Positions 1 to 13,696 of a stretch of DNA of 64,000 nt are shown in pieces. Where the stretch lies: positions 62,001-126,000 of the forward strand of contig JAPVLO010000380.1 of assembly GCA_027257055.1 (NCBI GenBank). Direction: 5' to 3'. Below the pieces are notes generated by a model, which saw nothing but the letters and a program-made list of their open reading frames with translations, searched no databases and was not told where the DNA came from. This DNA comes from Cephalopachus bancanus. Taxonomy: Eukaryota; Chordata; Mammalia; Primates; Tarsiidae. The translations under genes were made by a program, and so were the position numbers. Position 1 is the first letter of the stretch; each line of letters opens with the position of its first letter.

Positions 1-110
1 GTTAGTAAATTGAAAGAAGATAGACTTTTGGGTCACATTAATCCCAAACATAATTTACATTCTTCTAACTATTGCCAACAAGGACAAAAAAAGTCAGAAG
101 CTGATTTTTC

Positions 111-377
111 GGCCGGGCGCAGTGGCTCAAGCCTGTAATCCCAGCACTTTGGGAAGCTGAGTCCAGAGGATTGCCTGAGCTCAGGGGTTCGAGACCAGCC
201 TGGACAACTTGGCAAGATCTTATCTCTACAGTAAATAAAAAAATTAGCCGGGCATGGTAGCATGTGCCTGTATGTAGAGCCCAGTGGGTTGACGCTGGGG
301 TGACCACGAGCGTGCCACTGTACTCCAGTCTGGGCGACAGAGTGAGACTCCAACTCAAAAATAAATAAAAATAAAAA
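111..377 (+). mobile_element. Alu SINE, sense
   Basis: Starts GGCCGGGCGCAGTGGCTCA and ends CTCCAACTCA plus an A-rich tail with T interruptions. Part of the right arm is shortened. Confidence 0.93.
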
Positions 378-941
378 CATGAAAAATCAACTTCTTGACT
401 GCAGCATGTAGGTCATGCTGAGGCCATGGGTAAAGTGCTGACCATGTCTTGTGGCTATACAGAGTGAATCTTCTCACGTGCACTTCCTTGAGGCAGTCAA
501 CACCACCCCACCCCAGGATGGTTCAGACCAGATCCAGCATGCCTAGATCAAGGCCCATAAACTTTGGTTACCTTCGGTTCACCTTTAGTTCATTATAATA
601 CTAAAAATTCGACCCCCAGAGAGAATTCACCACCATTTTGTGAACATGGGGACATATGTATAATCACTTTCTCACACTGCTCCTGCATATTAGAAACCCG
701 ACCCTGTTCATGCTTAACCCTGCACTCCGTTTATGTAAAATGCTGTATAACCTGTGGGCCTTTTATAATCGGAAGCATTTCTTCCTGTCTAGCCAGCTGC
801 TCCTGGACCATCTTCCCTGTAAGTAATGTCCTAAGTAAAGCCCATGTCTTGTCCATGGTCTCTGGGTCATTTCTTCCACCTCTCTGACACAGCGCTTTCC
901 CTTTTAGGGTCACTGGGAGTCTGGAACGACATGGGGAATGT
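378..941. other. Intronic stretch, possible ERV LTR remnant
   Basis: No gene. The part from about 560 to 895 has an LTR-like look (TATAA, AGTAAA, and a CTGACA end), but no inverted TG/CA ends or target duplication could be fixed. Confidence 0.3.
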
Positions 942-1987
<1,046 letters not shown>

Positions 1988-2293
1988 TTTGTTTTTTTTT
2001 TGGTTTTTTTTTGAGTAGTAGTCTCACTCTGTTGCCCAGGCCGCAGTACAGTGTCATGCTCACGGCCACCGCAGCCTCGACCCGCTGGGCTCAGGCGATC
2101 CTTCTGCCTCAGTGTTCTAAGTAGCTGGAGCTACAGGCATGTGCCACCATGCCTGGCTAATTTTTTTATTTATTGTAGAGATGAGGTCTCACCATGCTGC
2201 CCATGCTGGTCTTGAACCCATGGGCTCAGGTAATCCTCCAGCCTCCGCCTCCCAAAATGCTGAAATCATAGGCATGAACCACTGTGCCTGGCC
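1988..2293 (-). mobile_element. Alu SINE, antisense
   Basis: Full-length antisense copy, diverged (GAGTAGTAGTCTCACTCTG) with a broken poly-T and end GTGCCTGGCC. Confidence 0.93.
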
Positions 2294-2341
2294 TGAATTT
2301 TCTTTGTCTGAACCATGACTGTCAAACTAGGTAGGAGATTC

Positions 2342-2636
2342 TTTTTTTTTTTTTTTTGAGTTGGAGTCTCACTCTGTCGCCCAAACTGGAGTGCAGTGGC
2401 CACTCCTGGCCACCACCGCCTTGACCTACTGGGCTCCGGCAATCCTTCCGCCTCAGCCTTCCAAGTTGCTGGAACTACAGGCGCACGCTACCACGCCTGG
2501 CTCATTTTTGATTTATTGTAGAGATGAGGTCTCGCCAAGTTGCCCAGGCGGGTCTTGAACCCACAGGTTCAGGCAATCCACTCACCTCAGCCTCCTGGAG
2601 GTGCGGGATTACAGGCTGAGCCACCGAGCCTGGCTG
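2342..2636 (-). mobile_element. Alu SINE, antisense (first of a same-site pair)
   Basis: Full-length copy bounded by GTAGGAGATTC at 2331-2341 and 2637-2647. It keeps the CAAGTTG motif in the left arm, so belongs to an older subfamily than its neighbour at 2648. Confidence 0.95.
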
Positions 2637-2647
2637 GTAGGAGATTC

Positions 2648-2931
2648 TTTTTTTTTTTGAGTTGGAGTCTCACTCTGTCGCCCAGACTGGAGTGCAGTGG
2701 CCGCTCCCGGCCACCGCAGCCTCGGCCTGCTGGGCTCCGGCGATCCTTCCGCCTCAGCCTTCCGAGTAGCCGGAATTACAGGCATGTGCCACCACACCCA
2801 GCTGATTTTTTGATTTATTGTAGAGATGAGGTCTCGCTGCCCAGGTGGGTCTCGAACCCGCGGGCTCAGGCAATTCACTCACCTCAGCCTCCCAAAGGCG
2901 CGGGATTACAGGCTGAGCCACTGAGCCCGGC
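2648..2931 (-). mobile_element. Alu SINE, antisense (second of a same-site pair)
   Basis: CpG-rich young copy lacking CAAGTTG. Flanked by GTAGGAGATTC at 2637-2647 and 2932-2942, the same 11-bp target as the preceding Alu. Confidence 0.95.
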
Positions 2932-2942
2932 GTAGGAGATTC

Positions 2943-3630
2943 TTAACCACAGTGGGGAAGGTTTCGTGAGACCTTGCATTTGCGCAGCTCTGCTTTTTTG
3001 GGGAGCTATGACATTTCTGTTCTCTCTGGTCCCTCACCAGACAGCAAGATCCAGGGACATGGCCCATGTGTGAAGCCTGGGCTGCCATGTCCAGGTCACC
3101 TCCTTAGGTCCCGGTGTTTTAAAGTGATAAAGGAAGAAAGGGTGGTGACGTCTCAATTCTAAACCCATGCTCAATTCTAAAGCATTTTATTTCATCTTTT
3201 TTTGCCTATTTTGTCAACTCCCAAGTGCTTCCCTTTTACGCAATGATAAATGGATTTTCCATGATTCTTGGGGGGTGCTGGGTGGGAGAAGGAGCAGAGA
3301 GGGAGAAAGAGAGAATATTGGGACCAAGGTCATACACGAGAAGTTTTACACCAAAAGCTAAGCACATTTGAGAGATTTACGCTTGGAGAAAGCCCATTGC
3401 ATTTTGTAAGTTCAGTGTGTGGATTTTTGCATCAGCATATTTTATGCTTTTGTGTTTCTCCTTATATTCAGTCAGTGCTTTTTAGATAGTTCTCCGTGGG
3501 TTGCTTCAAAGCAAGATCTGATTGCCACAGGGTTAGTGCCCACCCTAGCTTCCTTGGTGAGAGGGTCCATCCTCCTGACTTAGGTCTCAGGTTGGCACTT
3601 AATCAGGCAAATGCTTTCTTACAGATCCCC
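2943..3630. other. Unique intronic sequence
   Basis: Nothing recognised apart from a short purine-rich run at 3285-3325. Confidence 0.5.
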
Positions 3631-3920
3631 CCTCTTTTTTTTTTTTGAGTCAGAGTCTCACTCTGTCCCCCAGACTGGAGTGCAGTGGCATGCTCATGGC
3701 CACCACAGCCTCGACCTGCTGGGCTCCGGCGATCCTTCCGCCTCAGCCTTCCAAGTAGCTGGAACTACAGGTGTGCGCTACCACGTCCAGCTTATTTTTT
3801 TGATTTATTGCAGAGATGAGGTCTCACCAAGTTGCCCAGGCTGGTCTTGAACCCCTGAGCTCAGGAAATCCTCTTGCCTGGGCCTCCCAAAGTGCTGGAA
3901 TTATAGGCTTGGGCCACCGG
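3631..3920 (-). mobile_element. Alu SINE, antisense
   Basis: Begins with a T-run and GAGTCAGAGTCTCACTCTG; the 5' end of the element (GGGCCACCGG) is degraded into C-rich sequence. Confidence 0.92.
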
Positions 3921-5371
<1,451 letters not shown>

Positions 5372-5529
5372 TGCACCCAGTTCTAAATTTCCAATGTGAT
5401 TTACTCTCCAGCCAGGCTCTGGCAGATAAAAAAAGGAAAAATCAAAGTATTTTATGACTGTGATGCTAGCTGGCACCTAATACAATTACATATTTTCTGT
5501 TAAGTCTGCTATATCCATAAAGCTTAATC

Positions 5530-5888
5530 TACACATTAAGAAACTTGTCCTTCCTTGTTCCTCAAACTGCCTATTTCCTTTACTGCTTTCAGAATTCCTT
5601 AGATAACTCTGTGCTAACTAATTGTCATTCAAAAAACCTTTGAATCCACCTATAAACTATGGACTCCTGCTTGGCAATGTCCTGCCTCCCTGAATGGAAC
5701 CAGAGTAAATCTCACTTGTATTAATTTATGGTTTCTTGTAACTTCTGTCTTCCTAAAATTTATATGATATGACCAAGCTGCAATTCAACCATGGTGAGCA
5801 TATGTGTTACATGCCTGGTCACTCATATTTAGCTTGAATAAACCATCCTAAAATATTTTACAGAGTTTGGCATCTTTTCGTCTACAGG
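5530..5888 (+). repeat. Probable ERV LTR 3' portion
   Basis: The sequence has a GAATAAACC polyadenylation-type signal at about 5836 followed 40 bp on by TTTGGCATCTTTTCGTCTACA, an LTR-like U5 end. The 5' TG end and target duplication were not found, so the family is unassigned. Confidence 0.4.
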
Positions 5889-6163
5889 GGGTGAAGTAAG
5901 TCTTTCTGGGGTGGATGGAGTGGGCCGTGTCCCTCCAAGACGAACAGCAGAATCTTTATGGTAGGGCAAATTATGATATTTTTAAAAATCTATTTATTCA
6001 ATCATGTGATGTAATTTTATATTTGGAAATTGAAAAAGTATTTTGTGATGGTCATTGTAGAATGCAATATCCGAAGTATTTTGACTGAGAGGATAAGAAG
6101 AAAGTCAACTATTCATGACAGGGTTTCTCAACAGGAGGTGTGCTTTAGAACCACCTAGGAAGC

Positions 6164-6470
6164 TTTTTCTTTTTCTTTTTTTTTTTGAGTTGGAGTCTTG
6201 CTCCATCACCCAGACTGGAGTGCCAGTGGCACGCTCCCGGCCACCACAGCCTCGACCTGCTGGGCTCTGGCAATCCTTCTGCCTTAGCCTTCAAGTAGCT
6301 GGAACTACAGGCGTGCGCTACCATGCCCGGCTAATTTTTTTTGATTTATTGTAGAGATGAAGTCTCACCAAGTTGCCCGGGCAGGTCTCGAACCCGCAGG
6401 CTCAGGTAGTCCACTCACCTCGGCCTCCCAAAGAGCTGGGATTACAGGCTGAGCCACCGAGCTTGACCGG
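6164..6470 (-). mobile_element. Alu SINE, antisense
   Basis: Full-length; the flanks repeat GGAAGCTTTTT on both sides (about 6159 and 6470), a target-site duplication. Confidence 0.94.
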
Positions 6471-7072
6471 AAGCTTTTTTCAAAATGTAGATAGATGCTC
6501 AGGCCCCCACTCAAGGTCTGTGGACCCTATCTTTAGGGTGCAGCCTCCCCCTGTGTGTGTCTAGACCATTCTGTGCCACATCTCTCATTACGCTCCGCTG
6601 ATCCAGTATGTCTGAAAGAAGCTAGTTATGCTTATCCAAGGAAGGTGGCAATTCTTGGACCAGAATGAGAATTGTGAGCTTGATGATTCCTTAAGCCAAG
6701 TGCCTGATTTTAGGACCTGCAGGTAGAAGGAAGATGCAGCTATCAAGTGAGCCAAGCAACAAACAGAGAGGCCTAACTTTCTCTATCATTACATTTTTTC
6801 TTTCTCGCCTACTCTTTATGCTCAAATCTTGTTATAAAATATTTAGGATACTCAGAAAAATGTAACAGGTAATAACACTTACCTGTATACTCAGCACTCA
6901 GCCACTCATCATGAGAAGTCAGACATTAGCAATACAGTTGAAGTCCCCCATCATTGCCCTTTCCAATCTCATCAGTGAGGCCTTTCCCAGAGAAAACTAC
7001 TATCCCACATTGGGTGTCTTAATTCTTGCACCTCTCTTTAGCCTATGACCACACCTGATTGCACTGGTCACA
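6471..7072. other. Unique intronic sequence
   Basis: Nothing recognised. It leads into the hAT element at 7081. Confidence 0.45.
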
Positions 7073-7080
7073 CTCTAGAG

Positions 7081-8057
7081 CAGCGGTCCCCAACTCTTTT
7101 GATATCACAGACCGGTTTTATGGAAGACAATTTTTCCATGGACTGGGAGTGGGGGATGGTTTTGCGGTGTTTTAATTGCATAACATTTAATGTGCCCTTT
7201 ATTTCTATTATTATTACATTGCAATATATATTGAAATAAGTATACAACTCATCATTTAAAAAAAGAGGTTTCGGTGTAAGTGGTAAATAAAATAATGAGC
7301 GGACCACATGCAGACTAAAATAAGTATCGGTCTGTCATAGAAACAAAGATCTGAGCACATGTCCTCACTCATAAGTGGACCCTGAACATTTATCATAATA
7401 CTATAAGAAAGCAATTGGCAGTAGCAAGACACTGCTGGGGAAGGTGTGGCATACAATATCAATAAGGGTACCCGATCTCAAACCAGGCTAGGTGGGGACC
7501 AAAGGGAAGCCCAATTTTTACCTGTATGATGACCACATATGTACCTAACCCTGATTTGTACCCCGCATCTTTAAAATACAATATAAAAATAAATAAAATA
7601 AGTATCAGATTCAGACTTAAAGCCAACCAGCAGATGCGTCTGTACAATTGAAGTACATCAACTCACTTGCCACTCACTGATAGGGTTTTGATATTAGTCT
7701 GCAAGCAATTGATTTATTACGGTCTCTGTGCAGTCAAGTCTCACTGCTAATGTTAAGCTGTATTTGCAGCTGCTCCCCAGTGCCAGCATCACCTCCTTAG
7801 CTCCCCCTCAGATCATCAGGCATTAGTTTCTCATATGGAGTGTGCAATCTAGATCCCTCACATGCGCAGTTCACAATAGGGTTCAAGCTCCTATGAGAAT
7901 CTAATGCCATTGCTGATCTGACAGAAGGCGGAGCTCAGATGGTAATGTGAGTGATGGGAGTGACTGTAAATACAGATGAAGCTTTTCTGGCCTCCTGTTG
8001 TACAGCCCCCTTCCTAAGACCGGAACTGGTCTGTGACTTGGGGACTGGGCACCCCTG
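7081..8057 (+). mobile_element. Charlie3/MER1-type hAT DNA transposon, interrupted by L1
   Basis: Ends are CAGCGGTCCCCAAC at 7081 and GGGCACCCCTG at 8047-8057, near-inverted repeats of MER1/Charlie3. The 8-bp flanks are CTCTAGAG (7073-7080) and CTCTGTAG (8058-8065), the hAT target form nTCTAGAn. Internal landmarks such as ACCGGTTTTATGGAAGACAA and the inverted pair CATTAGTTTCTCATATGGAG / CTCCTATGAGAATCTAATG (7823-7905) fit the family. No transposase reading frame remains. An L1 3' end sits at 7329-7594. Confidence 0.85.
7329..7594 (+). mobile_element. 5'-truncated L1 inserted in the hAT element
   Basis: Contains the L1 tail GCACATGTCCTCACTCATAA and ends in an A-rich tail. Flanked by perfect 12-bp duplications AAAATAAGTATC at 7317-7328 and 7595-7606. 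Only about 266 bp, no coding capacity. Confidence 0.85.
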
Positions 8058-8065
8058 CTCTGTAG

Positions 8066-8404
8066 TGTTGTTTTGCAACACGTCAGTTAAGGGTTGCATG
8101 TAACAGAAAACCTTACTTCAGTGGCTTAACCAAAAGGTGGGTATTTTTCTTATAACAAACTGTCTGAGGGCAACCAGGCTGAGATTAGGACTGTGGTTTC
8201 ATGATAGAGACATGGACCTGGCTCTTTGCTCTGTCATCTTTGGTGCACAGTTTTAGAACTCATTGTTTCAAAATGGCTGCTTTGCCTCTGGGCATTTCCT
8301 TTGCATTCCAAGCAGAAAGGTGTTGAAAGGACAGTCTCATGTCAGCTGAGTTTTATCTAGAAGGTGACTGAAACATCTGTAGAAGGTGAGTCAAACATCT
8401 CAAG
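8066..8404. other. Intronic stretch without recognised element
   Basis: Nothing assigned with confidence. There is an imperfect local repeat of GAAGGTGA(C/G)T(G/C)AAACATCT at 8360-8400. Confidence 0.4.
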
Positions 8405-8525
8405 AGCAAAAAAACAATCTGATTAAAAAATGGGCAAAGTATCTGAACAGACATTTTTCAAAAGAAGTCTTACAAATGGATAGCAAATATATGAAAAAAT
8501 ACTCAGCATCACTAATCATCAGGGA
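8405..8525 (+). pseudogene. L1 ORF2 fragment
   Basis: Translates with breaks to the L1 ORF2 stretch KKWAKYLNRHFSK then the MDSKYMKKYSASLIIRE block typical of mammalian L1. Fossil only. Confidence 0.75.
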
Positions 8526-8692
8526 GCTTTGGTACATACTTATTTAGGATTTCTATGTCTTCTTGGCATATTGACTGTTTTATCATTATGTAATGCACAT
8601 CTCTGTCTCTGGTAATTTGCTTTGCTTTGCTCTCTACTACCTGGTATTAGAGTAGTCATCCTGTTTGCTCATGATTATCGGTTATATACCTA

Positions 8693-8985
8693 TCCTTTTT
8701 TTTTTTGAGTCAGAGTCTCACTCTGTTGCCCAGGCTGGAGTGCAGTGACATACTCACAGTCACCACAGCCTTGACCTGCTGGGCTCAGGCGATCCTTCCA
8801 CCTCAGCCTTCCAAGTAGCTGGAACCACAGGCATGCACCACCACTCCTGGCTAACTTTTTAATTTTATTGTAGAGATGAAGTCTCACTAAGTTGCCCAGG
8901 CTAATCTCAAACCCCTGGACTCAGGCTGTCCTCTCACCTCCGCCTCTCAAAGTGCTGGGATTGCAGGTGTGAGCCACCGTGCCAG
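8693..8985 (-). mobile_element. Alu SINE, antisense
   Basis: Full-length, GAGTCAGAGTCTCACTCTG type, keeping the CAAGTTG-equivalent (TAAGTTG) left-arm motif. Confidence 0.93.
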
Positions 8986-9060
8986 ACTTTCCATTTGGTT
9001 CTTCTTTATATCTTCTGTTTCTTTACTGAGACTTTATGTTTCTTTGCTGAGGTGTTCTAC

Positions 9061-9343
9061 TTTTTTTTTTGAGTTGGAGTTTCACTCTGTCACCTAGGCT
9101 GGAGGACAGTGGCACGCTCCAGGCCACTGCAGCCTCGACCTGCTGGGCTCCGGAGATCCTTCTACCTCAGCCTTCCAAGTAGCTGTAATTACAGGCACGC
9201 GTCACCATGCCCGGCTAATTTTTTGATTTATTGTAGAGATGAGGTCTCACCAAGTTGCACAGGCTAATCTCGACCCGCGGCCTCAGGCAGTTCTCCTCAG
9301 CCTGCCAAAGTGCTGGGATTATAGGTGTGAGCTACCGCACCAG
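9061..9343 (-). mobile_element. Alu SINE, antisense
   Basis: Bounded by GTGTTCTACTTTT repeats at about 9052 and 9346, a target-site duplication. Confidence 0.94.
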
Positions 9344-10196
9344 GCCGTGTTCTACTTTTCATCTTTCAAGCATGTTCATAATTGCTCATTGAAGTATTTT
9401 TATGACTACTTCTTTAAAAACTTTTTCAAATTTCCTGTCATCTTGGTGTTGGCATTTTATTCTGTTTGAGATCAGAATTTTAAAATTGAAACCCAGACAT
9501 TTGAGGTATTATACAACTGGTTTCCTCTAAGTGCTCTGGCTGGAAGAGAGTTTGCTGCCTCATTACTGCCTGGCGGGGGTAGAAGTCTAGGTTCCCCTCT
9601 CAGTCTTCATTGACATCTGAGGGAGGGGTCTCATTACTGCTGGTCAGAGGTCAGGTGGGAGTTCTGGCTTTTCGCCAGGCCTCCACTGATACCTCCCTGA
9701 CCAGGGGGGGTAGGAATGCCCTCCTTACAGTTCCAACTGTTCCCCTGACACTAGGGTAGGGGAAGCATGGCCTTGCTGGTTGGTAGGGAAATCCTGGACT
9801 CTCTGTAGGCTCAAACACTACCCCAGTGGGGAGAAGGAGGGATGCTTCTTTGCTTTATTAGTGCTGAGTGGGGATGGAAGACCAGGCTCCCCACATGGCC
9901 TTTACTTACACCAGTCAGTGGGGGTGAAAGTTCCAGTTCTCTGCTCCCTCTAGGCCCTCTCTGATACCACTCTGGGGGGCAGTTGCGCCTGTGAGGGTGG
10001 ATGTCTAGGTTTCCCACTTGGCCTGTGCTGGTGTGGGTGGGAATGGAGCCATGATATTTTCTGGGTTGTTTGCCTGGAGTAAAGCAATTTGTTTTCTAAA
10101 AGTTTTCTGTCTGGCTAGACTGCCCCTTTCCTAGTCCTTCAGCTCCAAGTCTGGGACATATGGGATAGTGCTGCCTGCTTCTCTCTACCTTTAAGA

Positions 10197-10505
10197 GTTT
10201 TTTGTTTGTTTGTTTGTTTTTGAGTCAGAGTTTCATTCTGTTGCCCAGGCTGGAGTATAGTGGCATGCTCACAGCCACCACAGCCTTGACCTGCTGGGCT
10301 CAGGTGATCCTTCTGCCTCAGCCTTCCAAGTAGCTGCAACTACAGGTGCAGGCCACTATACCCAGCTAATTTTTAAAAAATTTTTATTGCAGAGAGTGAG
10401 GTCTCACCGAGTTGCCCAGGCTGGTCTCGAACCCCTGGGCTCAGGCAATCCTCTCACCTCCACTTCCCTCTGCTGGGATTACAGGAGTGAGCCACCATAC
10501 CGGCT
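10197..10505 (-). mobile_element. Alu SINE, antisense
   Basis: Poly-T replaced by (TTTG)n; both arms present; ends GAGCCACCATACCGGC. Confidence 0.92.
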
Positions 10506-10748
10506 ATTTTTATTTTTAATTGTAGTAAATTGCACATAATGTAAAATTTACCATCTTAACCATGTAAGTGTACAGTACAATGGAATTAAGTAGGTTCATA
10601 ATATGCAACTATCACCTTCATCCATTTTCAGTAAAATTGAAACTCTGTACCCATTAATGTTTAGCTACCTGTGCCTCCTCCTCCCAGCCCCTGGCAACCA
10701 TTCTATTTTCTGGTGTCTGAGATTTTTATTACTCTTAAGTCTTTCAGA
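10506..10748. repeat. L1M-type 3' untranslated fragment
   Basis: Carries the recognisable string of old L1 3' ends: GTAAAATTTACCATCTTAACC, GTACAGTACAATGGAATTAA, CAACTATCACCTTCATCCA and CCCTGGCAACCATTCTATTT. Same class as 31830-32130 and 63175-63340. Confidence 0.65.
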
Positions 10749-11043
10749 GTTTTATTTTATTTTATCTTATTTTTTGAGTTGGAGTCTCACTCCGTCACCC
10801 ACACTGGAGTGCATTGGCACGTTCCCAGCCACTGCAGCCTCGACCTGCTGGCTCCAGCGATCCTTCCGCCTCAGTAGCTGGAACTACAGGTGCACACTAC
10901 CACACCTGGCTAATTTTTGATTTATTGTAGAGATGAGGTCTCACCAAGTAGCCCGGGTGGGTCTCGAACCTGTGGGCTCAGGCAATCTACTCACCTCAAC
11001 CTCCCTAAGCGCTGGGATTACAGGCTGAGCCACTGAGCCTGGC
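10749..11043 (-). mobile_element. Alu SINE, antisense
   Basis: First of a gap-free cluster to 11640. Poly-T is a (TTTTA)n run. Confidence 0.93.
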
Positions 11044-11640
11044 TTATTTTATTTTTTGAGGCAGGGTCTCACTCTGTCTCCCATGCTGGAGTGCAATGGC
11101 ACCATCAGGACACACTGGAGCCTTGACTTCTGGGCTCAGGTGAGCCTTCCACCTCAGCCTCCTGAGCAGCTGGGACTACAGGTGGATACCGTCATACCCC
11201 GATACTTTTTTGATTTTTTTTTTGAGTTGGAATCTCACTCTGTCACCCAGACTGGAGTGCAGTGGCCGCTCCCGGCCACTGCAGCCTCGATCTGCTGGGC
11301 TCCAGCAATCCTTCCACCTCAGGCTTCCAAGTAGCTGGAACTACAGGCGCGTGCTACCACGCCCGGCTAATTTTTTGATTTCTTGTAGAGATGAGGTCTC
11401 GCCAACTTGCCCAGGCGGGTCTCGAACCCGCGGGTTCAGGCAATCCACTCACCTCAGCCTCCCAATGCATGAGATTACAGGCTGAGCCACCGAGCCCGGC
11501 TTTTTTTGATTTTTTTTTTTTTTGTGGAGACAAAGTCTCACTATTTTGCCCAGGCTGGTCTCGAACTCCTGGGCTCAAGTAGTCCTCCCACCTCAGTCTC
11601 CTAAAGTGCTGGGATTACAGGCATGAGCCACTGTGCTCAG
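11044..11640 (-). mobile_element. Older Alu SINE, antisense, split by a younger Alu
   Basis: Right arm at 11044-11210 and left arm at 11504-11640 (GTGGAGACAAAGTCTCAC ... GAGCCACTGTGCTCAGC) are separated by the insertion at 11211-11503. The T-rich interarm linker CTTTTTTGATTTT is duplicated on both sides. Confidence 0.88.
11211..11503 (-). mobile_element. Younger Alu SINE inserted in the interarm linker of an older Alu
   Basis: CpG-rich copy with GCGGGTCTCGAACCCGCGGG at the B-box hairpin, ending ACCGAGCCCGGC. It lies inside another antisense Alu. Confidence 0.92.
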
Positions 11641-12279
11641 CTCAGAGTTTCTTAAATGTTTGTTTCATATTTAATGTTCAGTGTGTTTAGGTATACTTAG
11701 TGGGAAGAATAGGGAAAAGTATATCTACTCTGTTTTTGGAGGGAATTTTTTGCTCTGTGTCGCTTTGGGAGGACTTTAACAAACTATTCTTTCTAAAGGA
11801 TCTGATCTTCCAAAGACAGTGACATTTTTAAAGGATGTATTTTTTTTCCCTTAAAAGAAGAGCTTTTTAGTAACAGGAATTCAGGTATTAGTAAGCTGGA
11901 GCATATGTTTCAGGAGTGGAATGATGGAGGGGTTAAAGTTGAGGAGCGACCATCTCTCCTAGGTCTTGTGAAAGCCATAGCTGGGCCTTAGGGAGAATCA
12001 ACTCTCCCCAAAGGGAAAAGCTGCCTCGAGGCCTTAGCCAGAAAGTGTTGCCTCAGAGCCTTTCTGTAACACTTGGCATGCTGCCAAAGGGGAAAGGAGG
12101 AAACCCTTGCTTAAATAAACATCATACTGTTTACAGTATTCATATTTCATGGCAAAGGCTGAATGGTCTAAGTCAGCATAATCAGTTCCATATGTTTGGC
12201 ATTGATAGTCCAGGCATGACTAGTTGCACCTTTGAAACAAGACGGATCAGATGCTTTACGTGATGAAAATAATCACTGC
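11641..12279. other. Unique intronic sequence
   Basis: No element assigned. A conserved-looking non-repeat segment at 11990-12240 holds no splice-bounded open frame. Confidence 0.45.
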
Positions 12280-12500
12280 CATTTACTGCATGCCTGTGCA
12301 TGCCAGGCGCCTCGCCATGTTTCACTTGCAGTGTTCCACTCTGATCTCTGAGAGAAGTAGGTGCTACCTGTCACACTTTACAGATGAGGAAACTGAGATT
12401 TGAATGGACAAATGACTTGCATAGGGTCATCTGGCCTCTGAGTGGCTGAGCTGGGGCTAAACCTTGCCCCTCTGACTCCAGAATTCTTGTTCTTACCATG
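12280..12500 (-). repeat. MIR SINE, antisense
   Basis: The core TTTACAGATGAGGAAACTGAG at about 12379-12399 and the following GACTTGCATAGGGTCA are the reverse complement of the MIR core (CTCATCTGTAAA, TGACCTTGGGCAAGT). Confidence 0.8.
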
Positions 12501-12649
12501 TTCCTCCTTTCACCTCCCCATTTCCCAGGGCATATACGTGTAGTCAAACCTGGGCCTTCTGCATAAGGATTCTAGAACTCAAGCCAAGGTGCTCAGGAGT
12601 CCCTGACTCCTGGCCTCAGGGTGATTTGTGCCACTGGATCCAGTCCCTA

Positions 12650-13100
12650 GAGCAGGGGTCTGAACCTGGCCGCACATTAGAATCACCAGAGACCAGGCGC
12701 AGTGACTCAAGCCTGTAATCCCAGACTTTGGGAGGCTAAGGCGAGAAGATTGCCTGAGTCCAGAGGTTCGAGACCAGCCTGGGCAACTTGGCGAGACCTC
12801 ATCTCTACAATAAATACAAAAATTAGCTGGGCATGGTCGCACGTGCCTGTGGTCCAGCTACTTGGAAGACTGAAGTGGAAGGATCGCCTGAGCCCAGCAG
12901 GTGGAGTCTACGGTGGCCATGAGTGTGCCACTTCACTCCAGTCTGGGCGACAGAGTGAGACTCCAACTCAGCAACAACAACAAAAAAGAATCACCAGTGG
13001 AGATATTTTAGAAATCCCAGTGTCCAAGTTGCACCCCAGGCCAATAAATTCAATCTCTGGGTGGGATGCGGGCTTCAAAAGCTTAAAAACCTTCCCTGGA
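12650..13100 (+). repeat. MER5-type hAT MITE, interrupted by an Alu
   Basis: GTCTGAACCTGGCCGCACATTAGAATCACCAG leads into the Alu and TTAGAAATCCCAGTGTCCAAGTTGCACCCCAG follows it, the order of MER5A/B. Confidence 0.75.
12690..12986 (+). mobile_element. Alu SINE, sense, inserted in MER5
   Basis: Perfect 11-bp target duplication AGAATCACCAG at 12679-12689 and 12987-12997. Confidence 0.95.
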
Positions 13101-13399
13101 AGAGCCTAGTGTTCTACTGGGTTTAAGAGCAAGGCAGAAGAGTTGGAAGAAGATGGTGAAGAGTCACAGTCAGATTCTGGACTGGTTGCATTGGTGTCCC
13201 CCTACAGAAGGGACATGGGGGTTGTGGTCTGCTTGGGAAGCTTCTTTTGCAAAACACTTCTACCAAGAAGATGGCAAACACCCATGTCAAAAAGTGAGGG
13301 ACAGACTGAAGGGGATCATAAAGGACTGCCTAAAGCTTTTGGGGGTCCTTTGGGCTTCCCCTGCTAAAGTGTATGCACAAGACCAAGGGGAAAGGCACC

Positions 13400-13696
13400 T
13401 TTCTGTTTTTGTTTTGAGTTGGAGTCTCACTCTGTCGCCCAGGCTGGAGTGCAGTGGCATGCTCACAGCTACTGCAGCCTCAACCTTCTGGGCTCAGGTG
13501 ATCCTCCTGCCTCAGCCTCCCAAGTAACTGGGACTGTAGGTGTGTGCCACCATACCGTGCTTAATTTTTTATTTATTGTAGAGACAAGGTCTTGCCATGT
13601 TGCCCAGGCTAGTCTTGAACTCCCAGGCTCAGGCATTCCTCCTGCCTCAGCCTTCCAAAGCACTGAGATGATGGGCATGAGCCACGTACTCAGCCT
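13400..13696 (-). mobile_element. Alu SINE, antisense
   Basis: Full-length, ending GCCACGTACTCAGCC, preceded by a short (TTTTG) run. Confidence 0.92.

Larger units (their letters stand above)
8526..10100 (+). repeat. L1M-class relic with internal degenerate repeats, interrupted by two Alus
   Basis: The sequence between and after the Alus (8985-9060, 9345-10100) resembles an old L1M untranslated region. From 9540 to 10030 a degenerate unit of roughly 80-100 bp recurs (TCATTACTGC..., GTAGAAGTCTAGG, GGGTGGAAGTCC variants), C/G-rich compared with its surroundings. Confidence 0.5.

Noticed and set aside
2540..2935. Open frames of the MSWSLTLSPRLECSG / [21 protein letters not shown] type
   Set aside because: They recur at every antisense Alu in the window and are translations of Alu sequence, not genes.
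9540..10030. Degenerate G/C-rich units that could suggest a satellite or CRISPR-like array
   Set aside because: Spacing and sequence are irregular and the setting is an old L1M relic, whose untranslated regions have such internal repeats; CRISPR arrays are not expected in a vertebrate genome.
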